From Whalleya microplaca (lineage: Eukaryota; Ascomycota; Sordariomycetes; Xylariales; Xylariaceae), in NCBI GenBank assembly GCA_022497155.1, contig MU385756.1:310001-374000 (forward strand): a stretch of 64,000 nucleotides of DNA. The letters are read 5' to 3'. Every line of letters begins with the position of its first letter. Position 1 is the first letter of the stretch. The notes beneath the pieces were generated by a model that saw only the letters and a list, made by a program, of their open reading frames with translations, was not told the DNA's origin and made no database searches. Made by a program: the position numbers and the translations under genes. Shown piece after piece: positions 11,100-25,484 of the stretch.

Positions 11100-14000
11100 G
11101 GATATCATGGATTGGTGAATTGTTAGACTTTTAGAAGACTAGGTATAGGCACAGAAAAAAAAAGGGGGGCAAACTACTAGCAAGTCCAATCACGCCATAT
11201 ACAGATGCCCCCCGGTATCTATATACTTCATGCTACCTATGCTGGAAGGGATATATATTGCGGCGTGTAGGTCATATGTATGAGGCTGCGATGGCACTTA
11301 GACAATCATACGTGCCGCCGAAGTAGTCAACCTCCTACTCCGGGGCCGTGTTCGTCGCCCTGTCGCCAAGTACTAGCAGCACCAGACCCCTGTATGTTTA
11401 GGTCGGGAAAGAAAATATACCTAGGTATCTTGTAGTATTGGATCTAAATATACTTATCATCCATCCACGAAACTGCGCACTAAGCGACCTTTACTGACCA
11501 TGAATACTATCGATACCGCCCTGCTTGTATTGGATCAAGATGATCACGGAGATCAAAGTGACTACAGTATACAGTTACATGCAAGTCTAATAGTTTAGGT
11601 TAGGGATTGTTACCCTTCCTTGGGTAGTAACTGGACAGGCAGAACTCCAAAGTGTGGTGTGTAGTTTACATGTTGCTTCTCAAATACCACACGGGCAGAT
11701 AACTTAGAACATCAGTTGTCCTGATCTATCACAACTTAGCCACCAGTCTCGTATTAAAACCCCCAAGGCACCCCTGGCATCTTAGGGAAAGATCTGCGAA
11801 GATACCACGTATGGAGGGAGGAGAGATGCATGCTGAATGAGCTTTTTATAGAAGAAAGTGACCATTTGGAGGGACAATCAGTAGGAGTAGGACCTCAATC
11901 CCTACATATCGACAGAAGCTAATGCCATGGGTTCTTATCTGCTTTAATGGCAGTACCTGGCAACATCTCCTCACATCATCTGCAGTGATAAATATGTAGG
12001 TATTCCTGAGGTTCGTATTGTGCACATATTGTATTCCTGTACTAAACAAGCAGGACTGGTCAATGATAATTATTTGTCCTCCCCCTTCATCTCGCTATTG
12101 TGGCGTCTCCGTCCGTCATTTTAAAAATTCCATTTGGATTTTACGGGAATTCCCAAGTCCGTCAGACATATGGCTGAAAATATACCGGTTTAACTAGACT
12201 AATAAAGTGTGGCTATACCTAGGTTCTATAAGTAGTCGTTGCTCACTAGGACGATGACTAGAAGTAAAGTACTATTTATAGCTGATTCTGACTTGTCCTC
12301 GTGCTCCCTCCCGTATGTGGCGTTGTGTCACTTGTGAAATGCACAGCTGGAGCACATGCGACAATTGACTTATTGAGAGATTTCAAGATACTGATTGTTT
12401 CCTAAAGCAATGTCAATAACTCCGAGACGCTAGGTCATCCTCCGGACCCCTGTTCTTTACCCCTACCTTGTACATGTATTCCCGTGACTGCCTGCACTGC
12501 TTGTGCTTATCAATAGCTAGTAAAGACCTGGATCTAAAAATATAACAGTCATATCTGCAACTGGCCTCGGATAATCCTGCAGGCCTGCTCTGCTGCCTGC
12601 GTAGTAACCCCAGAGTGAAACCTCTGAAGTTGAAGTTATAAGTGAGCAATCCTTGCACTTAGGTACGGTTCGAAGCACTCCAGGCAATGGCCATGCCACC
12701 ATATCTCCCGTAGCTAGTTGACACATTCAAAAGCTTGCATCAATACGTAAAGTTCGCATAATAGCGAGGATTATCTGCAATCCTCCTACTAAGCCACAAT
12801 GTTCAAGAGCTTGGCCGCAGCTAGGGCCGCAATATGTGGAACCGTTGACGGCTGATCGGCAGCACGTCCGCATTCAACCCCACAAGTGAATCTGTAAATC
12901 TGGGGATGTTGAGATTAACTTGCTTGGCGATACCCTAGCAGCCCTAGATATGGAAACTACCTACAGAGTGTAAGACAGACATCTAAGGAACTCGTGCCTT
13001 GAGCTGTAGAAATCCAAGCAACCCGTCCTTTTAGCATCCACCATATCGCGTCTGAGTAACAACCAATCTACAGCAACGGAGAATTCAGGGACGACTTACC
13101 TATGTAGTGGAATTATATGACTGCAAAAACAGCATTTGAGTTTACTTCACCTGCAGAACAAGAGAACTTGGTAGCGGGGCTCTCCGGCCGCCGACCAATA
13201 CTGTGATGCGTGAGCGCGAGTGGTTCTCCCAGCAATGGGGAGCTGTTAGGTCAACGTTATCATAGCCGCGAAGTAACTATATAGCCGGGTCCGGGTGACT
13301 CCGGGTAACGTTGAACGGCGAAAAGGCGGTCGAGCGGAAGTTGGACCGTAAGCCCGTGTGCTCGGGTCTCTTCTGGGCATCTTTAAGCACCTTATCTCGA
13401 GCACGCAATCAAGTAAAATGAAATATATAGTGATTGCACAGATAAGAGTGCAATTAATATCCCAACAACTACCGAGACGTTTAAGAAAGCAAGGAATATA
13501 AAATGTGTTGTGTGCGGCCCTCTTAAAGAGTGAAAAATACTATGTCAGTCTCACTACAGGCTTATCGACCTCCCATTGAACCGACCTGCTTGTGCAAAGT
13601 CTGATGGTCTACTCTGATGCTGCTGGATATAATATGAAATTCGAGAACTTGACCAGCAAGAAGCTGCTTGATTACCAAGGTCCGGGTATAGATCTCTCCC
13701 AAGGCTAATATTTAACTACTGACGTGACGCTTAACGCTTTCTCATTTGACAGCACTAGCAGGCGTTTAGAAAATAAACCAGCGTTTCGTACCAAGCCCGG
13801 CTCCCATATTCTTACATATAAATCATCTGCAAAGTCCTGGGAATTGGCCGCAAACGGAATATAATGGGTTGAGAGATATATATCTTGCCGTAAGATCCTC
13901 AACCAGTCCGTCGCTGCAAAGACTCCCGCCCTGGAACCCCTAACTATAATCTCAGCTCGAATCTTCCACATAAAAGTTGGCCTCAAATTTGCAGCACAAT

Positions 14001-14333
14001 TTATGACTTCCAACAGGAAAAGTTTCCCCTATGATTGAGAGCCAAGCTAATGGTGAATTTGATTTCCGCTTCCTGGGGTACTTTCCATTGGAGCGCTTCT
14101 AAATTTCCCTTGGGTATAAATAAGACCATCAAACGCCATTCCCTTATTTAACCCACAGATATCTAACCCATCTCATATACGGGCCTTATTCGGGCCATTC
14201 CCTCCAACTGCTATACACGGACACGCCAGGACTCGTACATTACAATGCGGACGACTTCGAAACTCAACAACCACTTACACTCGACAGAACAGGGAAAGAA
14301 AACAAAAATAAATAAATAAAAGATCGGGACTGA
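11100..14333. other. Gene-poor region
   Basis: No recognised gene. Apart from one unmatched open frame at 13705-14013 (listed separately), frames are short and show no family motif. A short homopolymer run (nine A then six G) lies near 11154-11168. Confidence 0.45.
13705..14013 (-). CDS. Unrecognised open reading frame, 102 residues
   Basis: A single-exon frame from an ATG encodes a fairly balanced, Arg- and aromatic-containing sequence (for example ATDWLRILRQDIYLSTHY). I know no family for it. It may be a fragment of a larger decayed gene, a small lineage-specific gene, or chance. Amino-acid composition is less repetitive than in most spurious frames here, which is the only reason to list it. 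Confidence 0.2.
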   Translation of the reverse strand: MEVINCAANLRPTFMWKIRAEIIVRGSRAGVFAATDWLRILRQDIYLSTHYIPFAANSQDFADDLYVRIWEPGLVRNAGLFSKRLLVLSNEKALSVTSVVKY

Positions 14334-15644
14334 TTATTGAGCTTCAAGTTTGGCACGTTGCATAACTTCGGCCGTCCAATTGTCGTCTCTGTCAACGACC
14401 GCACCATGTTCGAGAAGCATAGCCGCCATATCCGTACGCCCATTCATCACAGCTCGTTGAAGGGCTGTGTATCCCGCAGTGTCCCTGCCGTTGACGTTGA
14501 CGTCAGGGCGCTGGAGAAGCAGCCGTAATGTGTCCGTATGGCCGCCAGCAACTGCAAAGTGTAGCAAGGGTGCACTAGTTTCGGGAAAGGAGTTTTGCAT
14601 CTCAGGGACCTCTGCGACGCTAACATTGGAGAGAAACGTCGAGGCTAGAGAAGAGCTACCGGGCCTGGTCCCCGATTTTCTTTCCAAGGGTGACCACCCA
14701 GCAGGACTATTTAAATCCGAATCTGGGGAGGTGGCATATGCGCTAGACTGTGTGATCCCGTCCTCTATGGGGAATGTGGATTCTGGGTGGTACAGGGGCA
14801 TTTCCTCGGCGTTATTATATACATTGAAACTAACAAAAAGCAGATTAGTCATGTACATTATGCGGCGCAGAACGGGCCAAGTCGAGTATCTTACTTGGTA
14901 GTGACACGAAGCCCGTCGTGACTCTCCGTGGTACTCGCTTGCGGCCACGACATGGGGCTGGAGCAGCTGGATGTAAAAATCGGGGGAATGCTGTTACTGC
15001 GTAGGTGGTGCGGATGTTGCACAGGTGCCGAGGAGATATTGGCGGTAAGGGCACGGTTTCGACGACTCGCAGACGGAGCTGACGAAAGCTCCGGTACTAC
15101 ATCGTTGGAATTCTGGACCGATGGAAAGAAAGACGAGGTATCAAAGCCGAGAGGGTTCTCTCCATCTGATGTAAGTCCTAGGCCATTTAAATGCTCAGGC
15201 CCTGAGTTATGAGACCAGGTTTGGAGGTAATCGCTCATTCGCTGGGAGCCATTGCTCGTTGATACCATGTCAGCACTATGAGCATACGAGTCTCCTAGGC
15301 TGGTCGGACTTCTATCACCAGACGCGAGCTCATGCTCAGGCGGCGGTGTGGTCGATGGATCCGAACTCATTGACTGCTGGAGTTGCTGGAGCTGCTTCTT
15401 CAACCTTTCTACCTCCTTGGTTCTATCTCGCATATTGCGGCCTTGGACGTTGTTAGTTTTGATGGGAGGGTTAGAAACATGACGGCTATGACTACTTACG
15501 ATATGCTCGCTGGGCAAGCCGGTTCTGGATCTTTCTTCGTTCGGCGGCATCAGGGAGATTTCTCCAATCCTCATCAGGCTTCATCAAGTCCACATACGAT
15601 GTTGTAAGTGGACGACCACTGCGTGGAGAAGATGTTCCAGACAT
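14334..15644 (-). CDS. bANK-type transcription regulator (bZIP basic region plus ankyrin repeats)
   Basis: Three exons (15644-15500, 15441-14895, 14829-14334) join in frame to give 395 residues. Residues about 36-55 form a bZIP-type basic DNA-binding region (RRKIQNRLAQRAYRRNMRDR), followed by only a short heptad-like stretch (VERLKKQLQQLQQ) rather than a long leucine zipper. The middle is Ser/Pro-rich and probably disordered. The last 80 residues hold ankyrin repeats (LLHFAVAGGHTDTLRLLLQR and GYTALQRAVMNGRTDMAAML). This is the architecture of fungal bANK proteins, whose best-known member is ToxE, the regulator of HC-toxin biosynthesis. The target genes here are unknown, as no biosynthetic genes lie next to it in the window. 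The first intron splits the basic region, which is common for fungal bZIP genes. Confidence 0.85.
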
Positions 15645-18600
15645 TGTGAATAGCAGACACCGAAGCAGAGAGACGGTAATGATGATGTGGGCCCAGGTAG
15701 GGGACAGGCAGAGAGAGAGGACTAAATGTGACCCAGGTAGCAGATCTCGGTTTATTCGGTAAAGGTATGTATGGAATCTGGTGCCTCGTGGCCCGTAAGG
15801 CGTGGCGGTAGTACAACGACTGGTTAACCTGAGTTACTGATGCTCCTGAATCAGACGACGGGCCCGAAGGATTCCTTATAATCTTCTTTTGGATGGGCAA
15901 GGCAGCGACAACGGAAATAAATATTTAAAGAAGGATGATCAAAGGATCCACGCCTGGTTACGAGATGAGATGTGCTTCCTCAAGTATGTATCTGACATTG
16001 AGGTTCAGGTAATGAGCCAACAACACTACTAGTTAGAAACATGACGCAAAATCTCTGGACATCCATGTAGCTGATCAACCCATAGGTCAGGGGTGATTTA
16101 TGTTGGGACTGCAGGACTAAGGTAAGGTAGTAGGTGGCCAGCTCAAGTTCGAACTTGTTACGCGAGTTGATAGGGTCGGGCCAGGACCATTATCAAAAAA
16201 CCCCAGAACCCCCCAATCTTGACACCATGGGCCGCCAGTAGTTGCAGGCTAAACGATAGGAGTCGTAACCTGCCAAGAACCTCTTCTTTGCTAGCGTAGA
16301 TTTCGACCGCACATAGGATTATCTAGGTACTAAGGGTCCTTCCCGCAGTTAGGTAGCTGTCTGTATGTAAGTGAGGTGTTTAGTACAGCCCCCTCCGTGT
16401 ACGCAAGCACAAATGCAGGGGTAGATGTGTACAAAACATATCAGACAATGTGGCTTGCTCCGCCTCAGTCTTTGAAGCAAGCCAAGGGGTAGGAAACAGA
16501 ATGGCCCAACACAGGCCAATAAGGGTACGCGTCAAAATCTCCCTCCGTGTGTATAAATGTCCCTGTGTCGAGGTGGACAATTCTGTGGATCGGCGGCACA
16601 GCGTAAAAGTACATTTTCCTTGGCGTAATCCTACCGTTATACCGTTAGTGCCACAGTAACCCCGTTACGGAAACTCAGAAACCTGGCGTGTTGTGTGTGT
16701 CCAGAAGTTGCGTTTCCTAACTACACATCGGCGAGCACAACTCCAGGCTGTATTAGCTGGGCGGTTGCCATAGGCCTGATGCATCGGGTTGGTAACATCG
16801 TCACAATAGCAGGATTGCCGCAAGTCTTTGCGAATTTGGCGTCATCTGTGGATCAACCTTGGCCCCGATACTATAACGCCGTCATATCATCACGTTGATA
16901 TGGTTACCTGCCTTGTCTAGTCATTCCGTGTTACTGTTCCTGATTAGATATACGAGACATCATGATAGTAGATCTCGGTTGATAACATGTTCGCATCGCC
17001 CAGAACTAGCAAGGCGTCTCGAGTGTCTTCCAATGCGAAAAAGAATTCAAATCGACTAGTGAGACAAGACTAGCTGCACGTCATATGCCGCTTGGAGATC
17101 ATGCCTTCCTGTTCAGGTAAGGAGAGTGGGAGTGGTAGCGAGTCTCCACGGGGGACGACGTATCAGAGACGGGCAGCATTCGACCAGGGTGTTTATCAGA
17201 CTGCCGGTTTCATTGGATCAGCATGCAACCCTATCAAGCCCTGTCAGAGCTAAAATCCTCCGGAGTGACTGAGTCGACTGCTGCCAGCGACCTGGATACA
17301 TCAACCCGAGTTGTTCAGCGCTACAATAGAATAGAGTACCGTGGGGCACACTTCCGTGGCGAGGCGCCATGGCTGCGACGACAAAGTCGTCGCTTCATGA
17401 TATTTCTGGGAGCCATGACGTTGTTCAAGACCGCTCACAGTGACCTAATATATATGAAGTTGGAGACCGTTGGGGGGGGGGGGAGCTGTTCGCTTTCACA
17501 GATGTGACACGGCTCCACCATGCCCGCCGTGATGAAGTATCGTAGGATATTCGCAAAAGTCTGGACCTGGGCAAGGGCAGGCAAGGGTATAAAAGTGACT
17601 TTGGGGCTGCCATACATATATGTGCAGGGCCATAACTTAAACAAGATGCACAACTCGGGAACGGCCGAAAATAGCTATGGATCCAGCAGAGGTCTAGCTT
17701 CGGGTCGAGTACAGATCGAGAGTAGTGAGCAACAGTCGTGCAGATACACACTAATGACCCCAGGGATCTACACTGGGCTGAGGTCGACGGAGAGAGTAAT
17801 GATATACATACACCGGCTGCGATCGCGCTCCGATATTAGCAGTAGAGCACCGTCTGGCTATACCCGGCTGGTCAGTCACACATGCTTGACTGCTTCCCTC
17901 ATGTCTTTTGTAAGAGGATCTGCAACGGCCTGGGCCCCTCTACGACGATGTGAAAATCTTACAAAACGCATTTCCACGAGTTTGTTCAACATCAAAATGC
18001 GTTGGACTTTCATCGCTGGGCTCCGACAGGGAACGTGGATGTGTCTAAAAGCGAAAGATCAATCCTTAGCAGATCGGAAACAACACATGCTATGCTCGGT
18101 GGTGGGCCTGGCGACAAGCCTCTAACTAGTAGTACGAGATCCGTTCCAGAAGCCTGGAAAGGACAAGAAATCTTGTATCATCACAGACCAGAACTCATAA
18201 GCTTGGCTAGAAATGCAAGGCGCAGCAGGGAAACTGCCTGTGAGCCGTCAACCGGATCTGCAACAGGGTTGGCTAGGACGTGATAGGGGTCGGTATATAG
18301 AATGCTTTTTAGGGGTCCTCCTGAGATGGTCGATATTGTACTAGGACTATAATGTGGGAGGAAAAATTTTAATAATCGCCGCGACAAGTTAAATCAGCCG
18401 GAAATTCTCGCGCCAGCTTGGATGGAGAGAGTCGCCCTCCGGGAGTAGTTGTGTTGCCGGGCCTTTGACTGCTCCGGGACATTTGCCCTAACTGCATACA
18501 TCACAGTACGTAATCTTGCGGGTTGGAATGGCACTTCCCACTTTTGGAAGGGATCGCGATGTCTCTCTCCTGAAGGCCAAGAGTGAGTGACGCCGTGCCG

Positions 18601-21600
18601 CAGATAACGGCGGACCTGTTGTCGCTTTGCTCGGCGAGGGGTGGGTACCGGGACCCCGAATTATTCAGTGACAGGCCTAGACAGGCCAGCCGGTAGGCAC
18701 CAAGGAAGGGCCAATCTCAAAGAATATATGCTAATAGAATGACAAGTGCCGATGTCTGTGAGGTTGAACTGCGCATCAATCCTGTGTAGAGGCCATATTA
18801 TCATGCATTCAAGACTGAAAAAGATCATGGCATAGAGCGTTCCGTGGCTGGATGGAAGAAGTCGAGCGGATGGCGACGGAAGAATCTTTTGATCCGTGGA
18901 TTGCATTAGGAGATGTGGTTAAGCACAAGCCAAGCCAGTGCAATAGTGCAATGCAATGCTGTGACTTTATCATAACTCCGGACACAGAATGCGAGGTGAG
19001 CTGTAACGAGAAGGTAACGAAAGAGATTGGTGTGGATGAATGGCATAGGTAACCCTTCAAATCCTACGCAGAGGTACATGTACAGCACTGCAGTTGGGGA
19101 GGGGGGAGGTAGGGGGTAACAGCTTGGCACAGAGCATGGATCCGAGAACACCCCTGAAAAGTGCTCCAGGGTACGGAGTACGGATTATCGAGGGGCTAGC
19201 TTTGTCAGCGTGTCCGTATCTACCTAACCCATGGACATAGGCAATAGGGTTTCCTACCTAGCCTAATTCCACATTTCCGCGGTATATTACAACTGACAGC
19301 GGGTAGGGAGTATGTAGGTTAGTTACTTAGCTTCTTTTCTTGTCTAAGCAACAAGCATCCAGTGACAATAATGTCCGACAGTAGTTGGGGTTCTCATCAC
19401 GATTCACGAACTTTCTATTCTGATCGGAAGCGAACAAGTTTCAGCCCAAGGAAGAAGGATTCAGATCCACGCCAGGCTGCAGATGGTTTAAAACGAGTCT
19501 ATGTACGTCAAGGCTAAGGTCAGGACCACGGCCCGGCACAGGCTGCGTGTTTGTGACATACGCACATCTCTCGCTGTTGTGTCACGATGCTAGGTGGCTA
19601 CACCGAGTGGAGATCGCCCTGTCTTGAACGATTCTGGCTGCAATCTGGCACCGGAGCGAGCCGCAAGGTCCGCAGGGGACTGACTCGTCAGCTTGGAGTC
19701 CCGTCAGCAATGATCGCTGCGGCCCGTCACACACCTGAACTGCCAGGCGGATGGGCGGTGCAGCGCCCGAGACTCTCGCCTACCTAAACATAGCATGACA
19801 ATGGCTTCAGCTTGCATCCGCAAGGCCAGGATATCACACGCGAAGGTCTGCATCAAGATCCAAGATCCAGCGCTCTGTGCATCCGTGGAGGCTGGCAAAC
19901 GTTGAGCCATACCGGCGCACGTGGGGAATTATGCTTAATTTAGGTTCTGACTCCTGTTGATTTCATTCCCTGATCCCGGTGCGCGTCTTCTTACTGCGTA
20001 GGCATTTTTTTAAATATAGGACCCTCGCTTCGGCTCATGGAAGCCTCCTGTCTCCAGCATCGGCTTGCGATGGGTGTAATTGATCTTGAATTGTTTGTTG
20101 CCAGTTGCCAATTGAGTTACGAACCCCTCTCGTTTGAGCGCGAACGCCGGGCTCGTCGGAAAGAAAGATAGTATCTCGAGGATCATTCCCGTCTCAGATG
20201 CCACCCGGCCTCTATTTTTAACCTCCATCCGAACGCCACATAGTCACAGATCCGCATTGTTCGATCCAAGCTAGACTTCCAATCACCGCCGCTTCCTTGT
20301 CCAGCTGAATGGCTTCCTACCTAGTATTCATTAAGTATTATTGCGTACATCGACGGGCGGGTCTGATCCCACGTGAATATTAATGGGATGATGCAAGTGA
20401 TAACAGTGGCTCCTCCGGCTGCACGACAGTTATTCGGAGTTCGAGTAGGCACGTTCCTCAGTTTGCCCTTGCAGTCGCGGTCATACTGACGAGCTGACGA
20501 GCATAGCCTGAAATTGAGGCTTCTAATTTATCTCGAGGTCAGACTTGTACCGTCGTGTATGGTCAGAGGCACCGCTAGCACGCGCTTACAGGTATATGCG
20601 TCTGCCTTAGACGCGGGCTCAACCTAATAAGAAACCATCGCGTTAATTCTGCCTCGGGACTGCGGATAGGGTATGGTACCGATTCTTAGAAACTTTTGAT
20701 AGCACCCCTGTAGATTAATTGATTATCTACATATTCCTTGCATGCCTAGCTCGGTTCGTTCTCCAATCGATGGGTTTGTGGAATGAACCCTGCATCAACC
20801 CTCACATACTCCGCATGCGCCACTTGTCGTCACCTTTCGATGTATCCAAGGTGTGGGTGGTATAAGATGACTTTCCTCATGCAGCCGCAAATGCCATCCA
20901 AACTACCAAGGTAGTCATGATGTCTAGTAGAGCGGCGTGAGCTCCTAGAAACTTTGCATCGCCGTTTTCTTGGTCCTCAATGATTGAACCTCACATGCTT
21001 GCTAGCGCGCAATATTCAAGGTATACTCTAGTCGGAGGGGACAACCTTGAATAAGCTGGACGGCACTCCAGATTACTATCATGTTGCATTGACTCTTATC
21101 AAGAAGTATACCCTTCAGTAAGTGGCCTAGTGGCCTACCTACATTTCCTGATGCGTTCAAATCCGAAGCATTTGCCTCCAATCGAATTTCTCAACCAGGA
21201 TTGCGCCATCTAATCAAGTTCCGTCTCATGAAGATTATTTCATCATTTTTCACTATGTTTCCATCATGATAGCTCTTATCGTTCTTGCTTTTGGTCTATT
21301 ATGAGAATGTGGTTAGTCCTATAAGTCAGGAGCAAGCGAGTGCAACCAGATGAACAAGAGAAAGACTGGAGAACAGGCGAAGGTAAATGTAAGCACAAGG
21401 ACTGGCTCAATAGCTACTAGTATAGAAGATCAAAAAATTAACTATACAGTCTACCCCGCTGGAATAATGCTCAGTTCCTCTGTGGAGAGATTCTGTGGGA
21501 AGAAGCCCGCTACAAGGTAATTTCCAATACTAACAAGGTCAGTCCAAGTACCTGTTTGGAAGGCCTAATTCTAAGAACGAGTCCATCTCTATAATATCGT

Positions 21601-24600
21601 TCTTGGCTCTTTCAACAAACGCATATTCACTACAAGGTGCCACTGAATAACATTATTACAGGGGGCGGACTGTACTACTATCACTAAATTAATTATAGTC
21701 TTCAACTCTGTGGGGACCGCTGTCGACACAACTATCCACAGAACGTGTTGGACATACCAACCAGGCAAGACGATGTGTCAAAATAGTTCCTACAAGAAAC
21801 CAAAAGACCCTCGGCGATCCACAATAGTTTTAGCTCAACACGTACTCAGGTACGCTAGGCTCAGGTTCTTAGAGTATAAGCATGTGACCCTATCTAGCAA
21901 ATTGTTATGTCCGGACACTTACTGGAAATTATTACTCTATTTCATTTCGCGTTAATACTTCACGCAGTCTTTCTAACGACCGGTCATAAGGAATGCTTCC
22001 CTTTTCTTACACTGTATACCTTTTCTCTCTTTTTGAGCATTTTCACTACTGTATTGACCTTTCCCCGCCGAAACAAGGTCCCCTATTGCCACTAACCTCA
22101 GCAGTTATAGTACCGGTATCGGAGGTTTGAACCCCTCGTACGTCGCATTAGGCTTGTTCGTAGGCCGCATGTAAGGGGTACCGAAGATCTCGTCGTAGTG
22201 ATATACTAAGATGGCTTCCCGAGAGCCTTGAACGCCTTCGCTGAAACATATATATCCATATGAGAGCATATCAAGTAACATTAGACACGTAAGATTTGTA
22301 TTCTAGAATAATTCATAACGACATTTAACCAAAAGTAAACTCTATTAGGAATAAGGAGTGAAAATAGCTTCACTAAATTGTAATACTTCAACAATAAAAT
22401 ATTCTAAACATGAATGCAATCAGTATATGTGGTGTATAACGTGCAGGTGCTCCTAGTTCAAGTGATCACATAATAGTGTTCTCTCAGTTTGAGCATATTC
22501 AGGCGATAGTAGATTAAGGTGAACCTAGAATAATCCGTGCGTTGCCAAGAACTAGGACTATACAACTATACTAGCGTTGCAAAACACTAGACATGTGAAT
22601 ATATCTTGCGAAGTACGGCAGAATCGGCACGCTGAAGTTTACGGCCTAGCCCTTCAGCTGATTTCTCAAGTTACCAGACTTCAGTACCGTTACCACCACG
22701 AAGATCCACTCCTATATATACTGTGGGTCATGCGGCATGAACTGTACCTTTCTTGCTTTTCTATCTGAAACCAGCCGCGTGGAGAGGTTTTCCATCACTA
22801 ATACGTCTACCCGCACTATATTGAACCACTATGTTGAATCTCGAGAATATATCCAAAGTTGAACTACCGCTCTTATTGCTAACATTACTAAAAGAAATCC
22901 CTCAGTCCTCGTAATCAACTCCAAAAAAAGAATTTGAAAAAAAGATTGCAGAAAGCAAACTACGTAAACGGGGGAGTCTCGTCGTTAATATCTCTAGCTA
23001 GCCATGGCCTGAATGGTATGAACTTCACAATACATTTTCTAGTAGAGCAGGTTCCCCTGGGCCTGCAAGCCAAGTTGATTAGTTATCATTGATCTTCACG
23101 TTTAAGAGAGTAAATTTTATAAAGTTCTTCGATCATGTTCACGAGAACTTCCACAGCTTGCATTACGAAATTAGTTTGAGCTTCCAGCTCTTTCCCAAGA
23201 CAGCAGTCAGCTCGTCGATGACTTCTATAGAAGAACCCCCACTTCGAAGTGAGCTACCTCGGTCCTGAAGTGGATAGCACCAGGATGCTCTAGGGTTCTT
23301 GCTGTTAAACCAGGTTCAACGGAAGCTCATCTCTTGCAAGGATATCCTAGCTAAGTTATGAAGACTAAACTGCGGCAAAGGAGATCATCTAAGAAGAAAT
23401 ATGGAACCTAACCCGCAGCAATCGAGTCCCACAAAGGTAACATTAACGACAACGACATAGAATTTGAGTCACGCGGTCACAGACTGCCTTGCTGCTATAA
23501 CTCCATTTTTGAGAGAGATCTAATCGACGTTTCGTGTTTTCAACCAAGCGCCACTTTTTCATGACAGAAAGTATCAAGGCTAAGTAGACTCTTTTGAAGC
23601 TCCCACATATGGTTTTACCAGATAATTCTGATATTCATACCTGTTGCGTTCCTTTTTCCAACTTTTTGTTGAGAATGCTAAAATTGAAAATAACTCACAT
23701 TCACTTCCTTGGGACGATTCAAGTTTTCATAAGCATTACCTGTTACGAAGATACCAGCGCCGTCTAGACGGCTCCCAGTACCGTTGCTTCCTGACATATA
23801 TGTATATACATCATAGTATACACATGATACCTTCGGAATAAAATAGATCACGAGAAACATATGTTCAAAGGAGGATGTCTCATATAATCACACACTGCAT
23901 AGTCCTCCTAGCCAGCTTGACAAGTTGCATGAACATCATTCCAGAATCTACTCACTCGTCACTTTCTAGTGATCTGCATCGCTCTCAAACCGGTATGTGT
24001 TGGCGCATTATGCTTAAGTCGTATATAACAACGCCTTGAATTGCTGCATAGAAATTACGTCTGACATATCCCGCGACACTTATTATACCTTGCCTTTCAC
24101 ATTCAAGTTATAAAGATGAAATTCAAAAGTTCAATGATGTTATCTATCTGTTGGCACAGTAGTATCTGACATCACCATGAAGCAATTCCCCTATCAAGAG
24201 TAAGAAAAACGCAAGCAGGTGGCCGTAGAGACTATAAATGGAAGGCTGCACCTAACTTTAAAACTTTGATTATGATCTGTATAACGAACCGAAACAAATT
24301 GTCTTACTCTCAAACGCATCGATCGGTATCTAGCAAACGTACATCACGACATGCTTCAGACTTAACACCGCAATGACAGCTTTCGTCGGCTTCTCATAAT
24401 GACGTCCTTATCATATCATGACAGCGCCAGCAAGGTAAATCATAAGACAAGACGCATCGCCAACCCTGAAACCTACAGCGCCAAGGGAATTAGCGCTAGA
24501 ATCGAGCATGATACATCGGCGTTAAGGAAGAAGGGTCCTGTAGAGGAATCACATATAGTCAGGGGACTAGGAGGGAGCTCTATCCAAGTTTTCCAAGCCT

Positions 24601-25406
24601 TGTTTCTCAACGACGATCGTCTAGGTATCCCGATTAGGCCAACTGGAATCAGTTCTGGAATGCGACCACATACCTTGATTTACGACTGGAAAAGCTGCAT
24701 GAATCTGTGTAGTAGTTTAGCCCGGAGGCAGAGGCCAACCTGTCTGACAATCTGCATGTGCATGAGCCGCATCGGCACTCAACGCTCCCCTACCGGGAAT
24801 AGGAGACATGTGATACCGCATAAATGGACGATAGGGTCAGTCAGGTACAACCTTCAGCTGTATCCGACATCGTGGCGCTGCATGCAGATGGTAGGTTGAG
24901 TAATATGAAAGGAGAGGGGAGAAGCAACACAATGTTTCTGGAAGCTGAAAACAGAAGCTCGTGAGAAAAGGTTCTGACTTATTACTTATGCGAGCATGAA
25001 TCATCAAGGTATGTAAACGTTAGGTTATGAAAAGTTTCAGACACGGCAATGATCAGCAGACTATGCAGTATAGGGAATGTCATATTCAGAGTACGTAGGA
25101 TTGTCGGTAATAAAAGAATGGGCCGCCGTCAATGCGGGCACTTTAGCCCAGATATATTCCGTTCTCCGGCGGCCAGTACTAAGGAGACAATCACTTTGGC
25201 AAAGGCGAGCTCAAGCCTCCTTCCAGGTCATCCTCTCCATTCCCCTGAACAATGCAGACGTCCGAGGGCCACCAACAGATGGTCAACGGGTACGCCAATG
25301 AACTGAAGTACCAAACCCCTTCAAGGCATATCTCTAGCAAGTCAGCATGCGCCGTGGAAACCGAAATATTTTGCGGAAGCTCACCTCCTTGGATTATTGA
25401 AGTAAT
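15645..25406. other. Long gene-poor stretch (about 9.8 kb)
   Basis: I recognise no protein family, RNA gene or intact transposon. The longest open frames (17520-18125 and 24399-24899, forward) have no motif and overlap frames on the other strand. The part from about 21.3 to 24.4 kb is AT-rich. Simple features noted are a 12-base G run at 17472-17483, an 8-bp perfect hairpin at 17375-17393 and a 14-base palindrome CAAGTTCGAACTTG near 16146. Confidence 0.4.
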
Positions 25407-25484
25407 TCAGAACTCATCCTCAGCATCCTCTTCCTGATCGGCAGCCGTCTCGGGGTTTGCAACGGAAGCTGCTGCTGCCTTGTC

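Noticed and set aside
17520..18125. A 201-residue forward open frame in the gene-poor region
   Set aside because: No motif, no family resemblance and no splice-supported extension, so it is treated as chance.
22095..22150. tRNA B-box-like GGTTCAAACC on the reverse strand near 22130
   Set aside because: No A-box or cloverleaf upstream.
24399..24899. A 166-residue forward open frame
   Set aside because: Low-complexity basic composition and no recognisable domain. It could be tested by RNA-seq, but I cannot support it.
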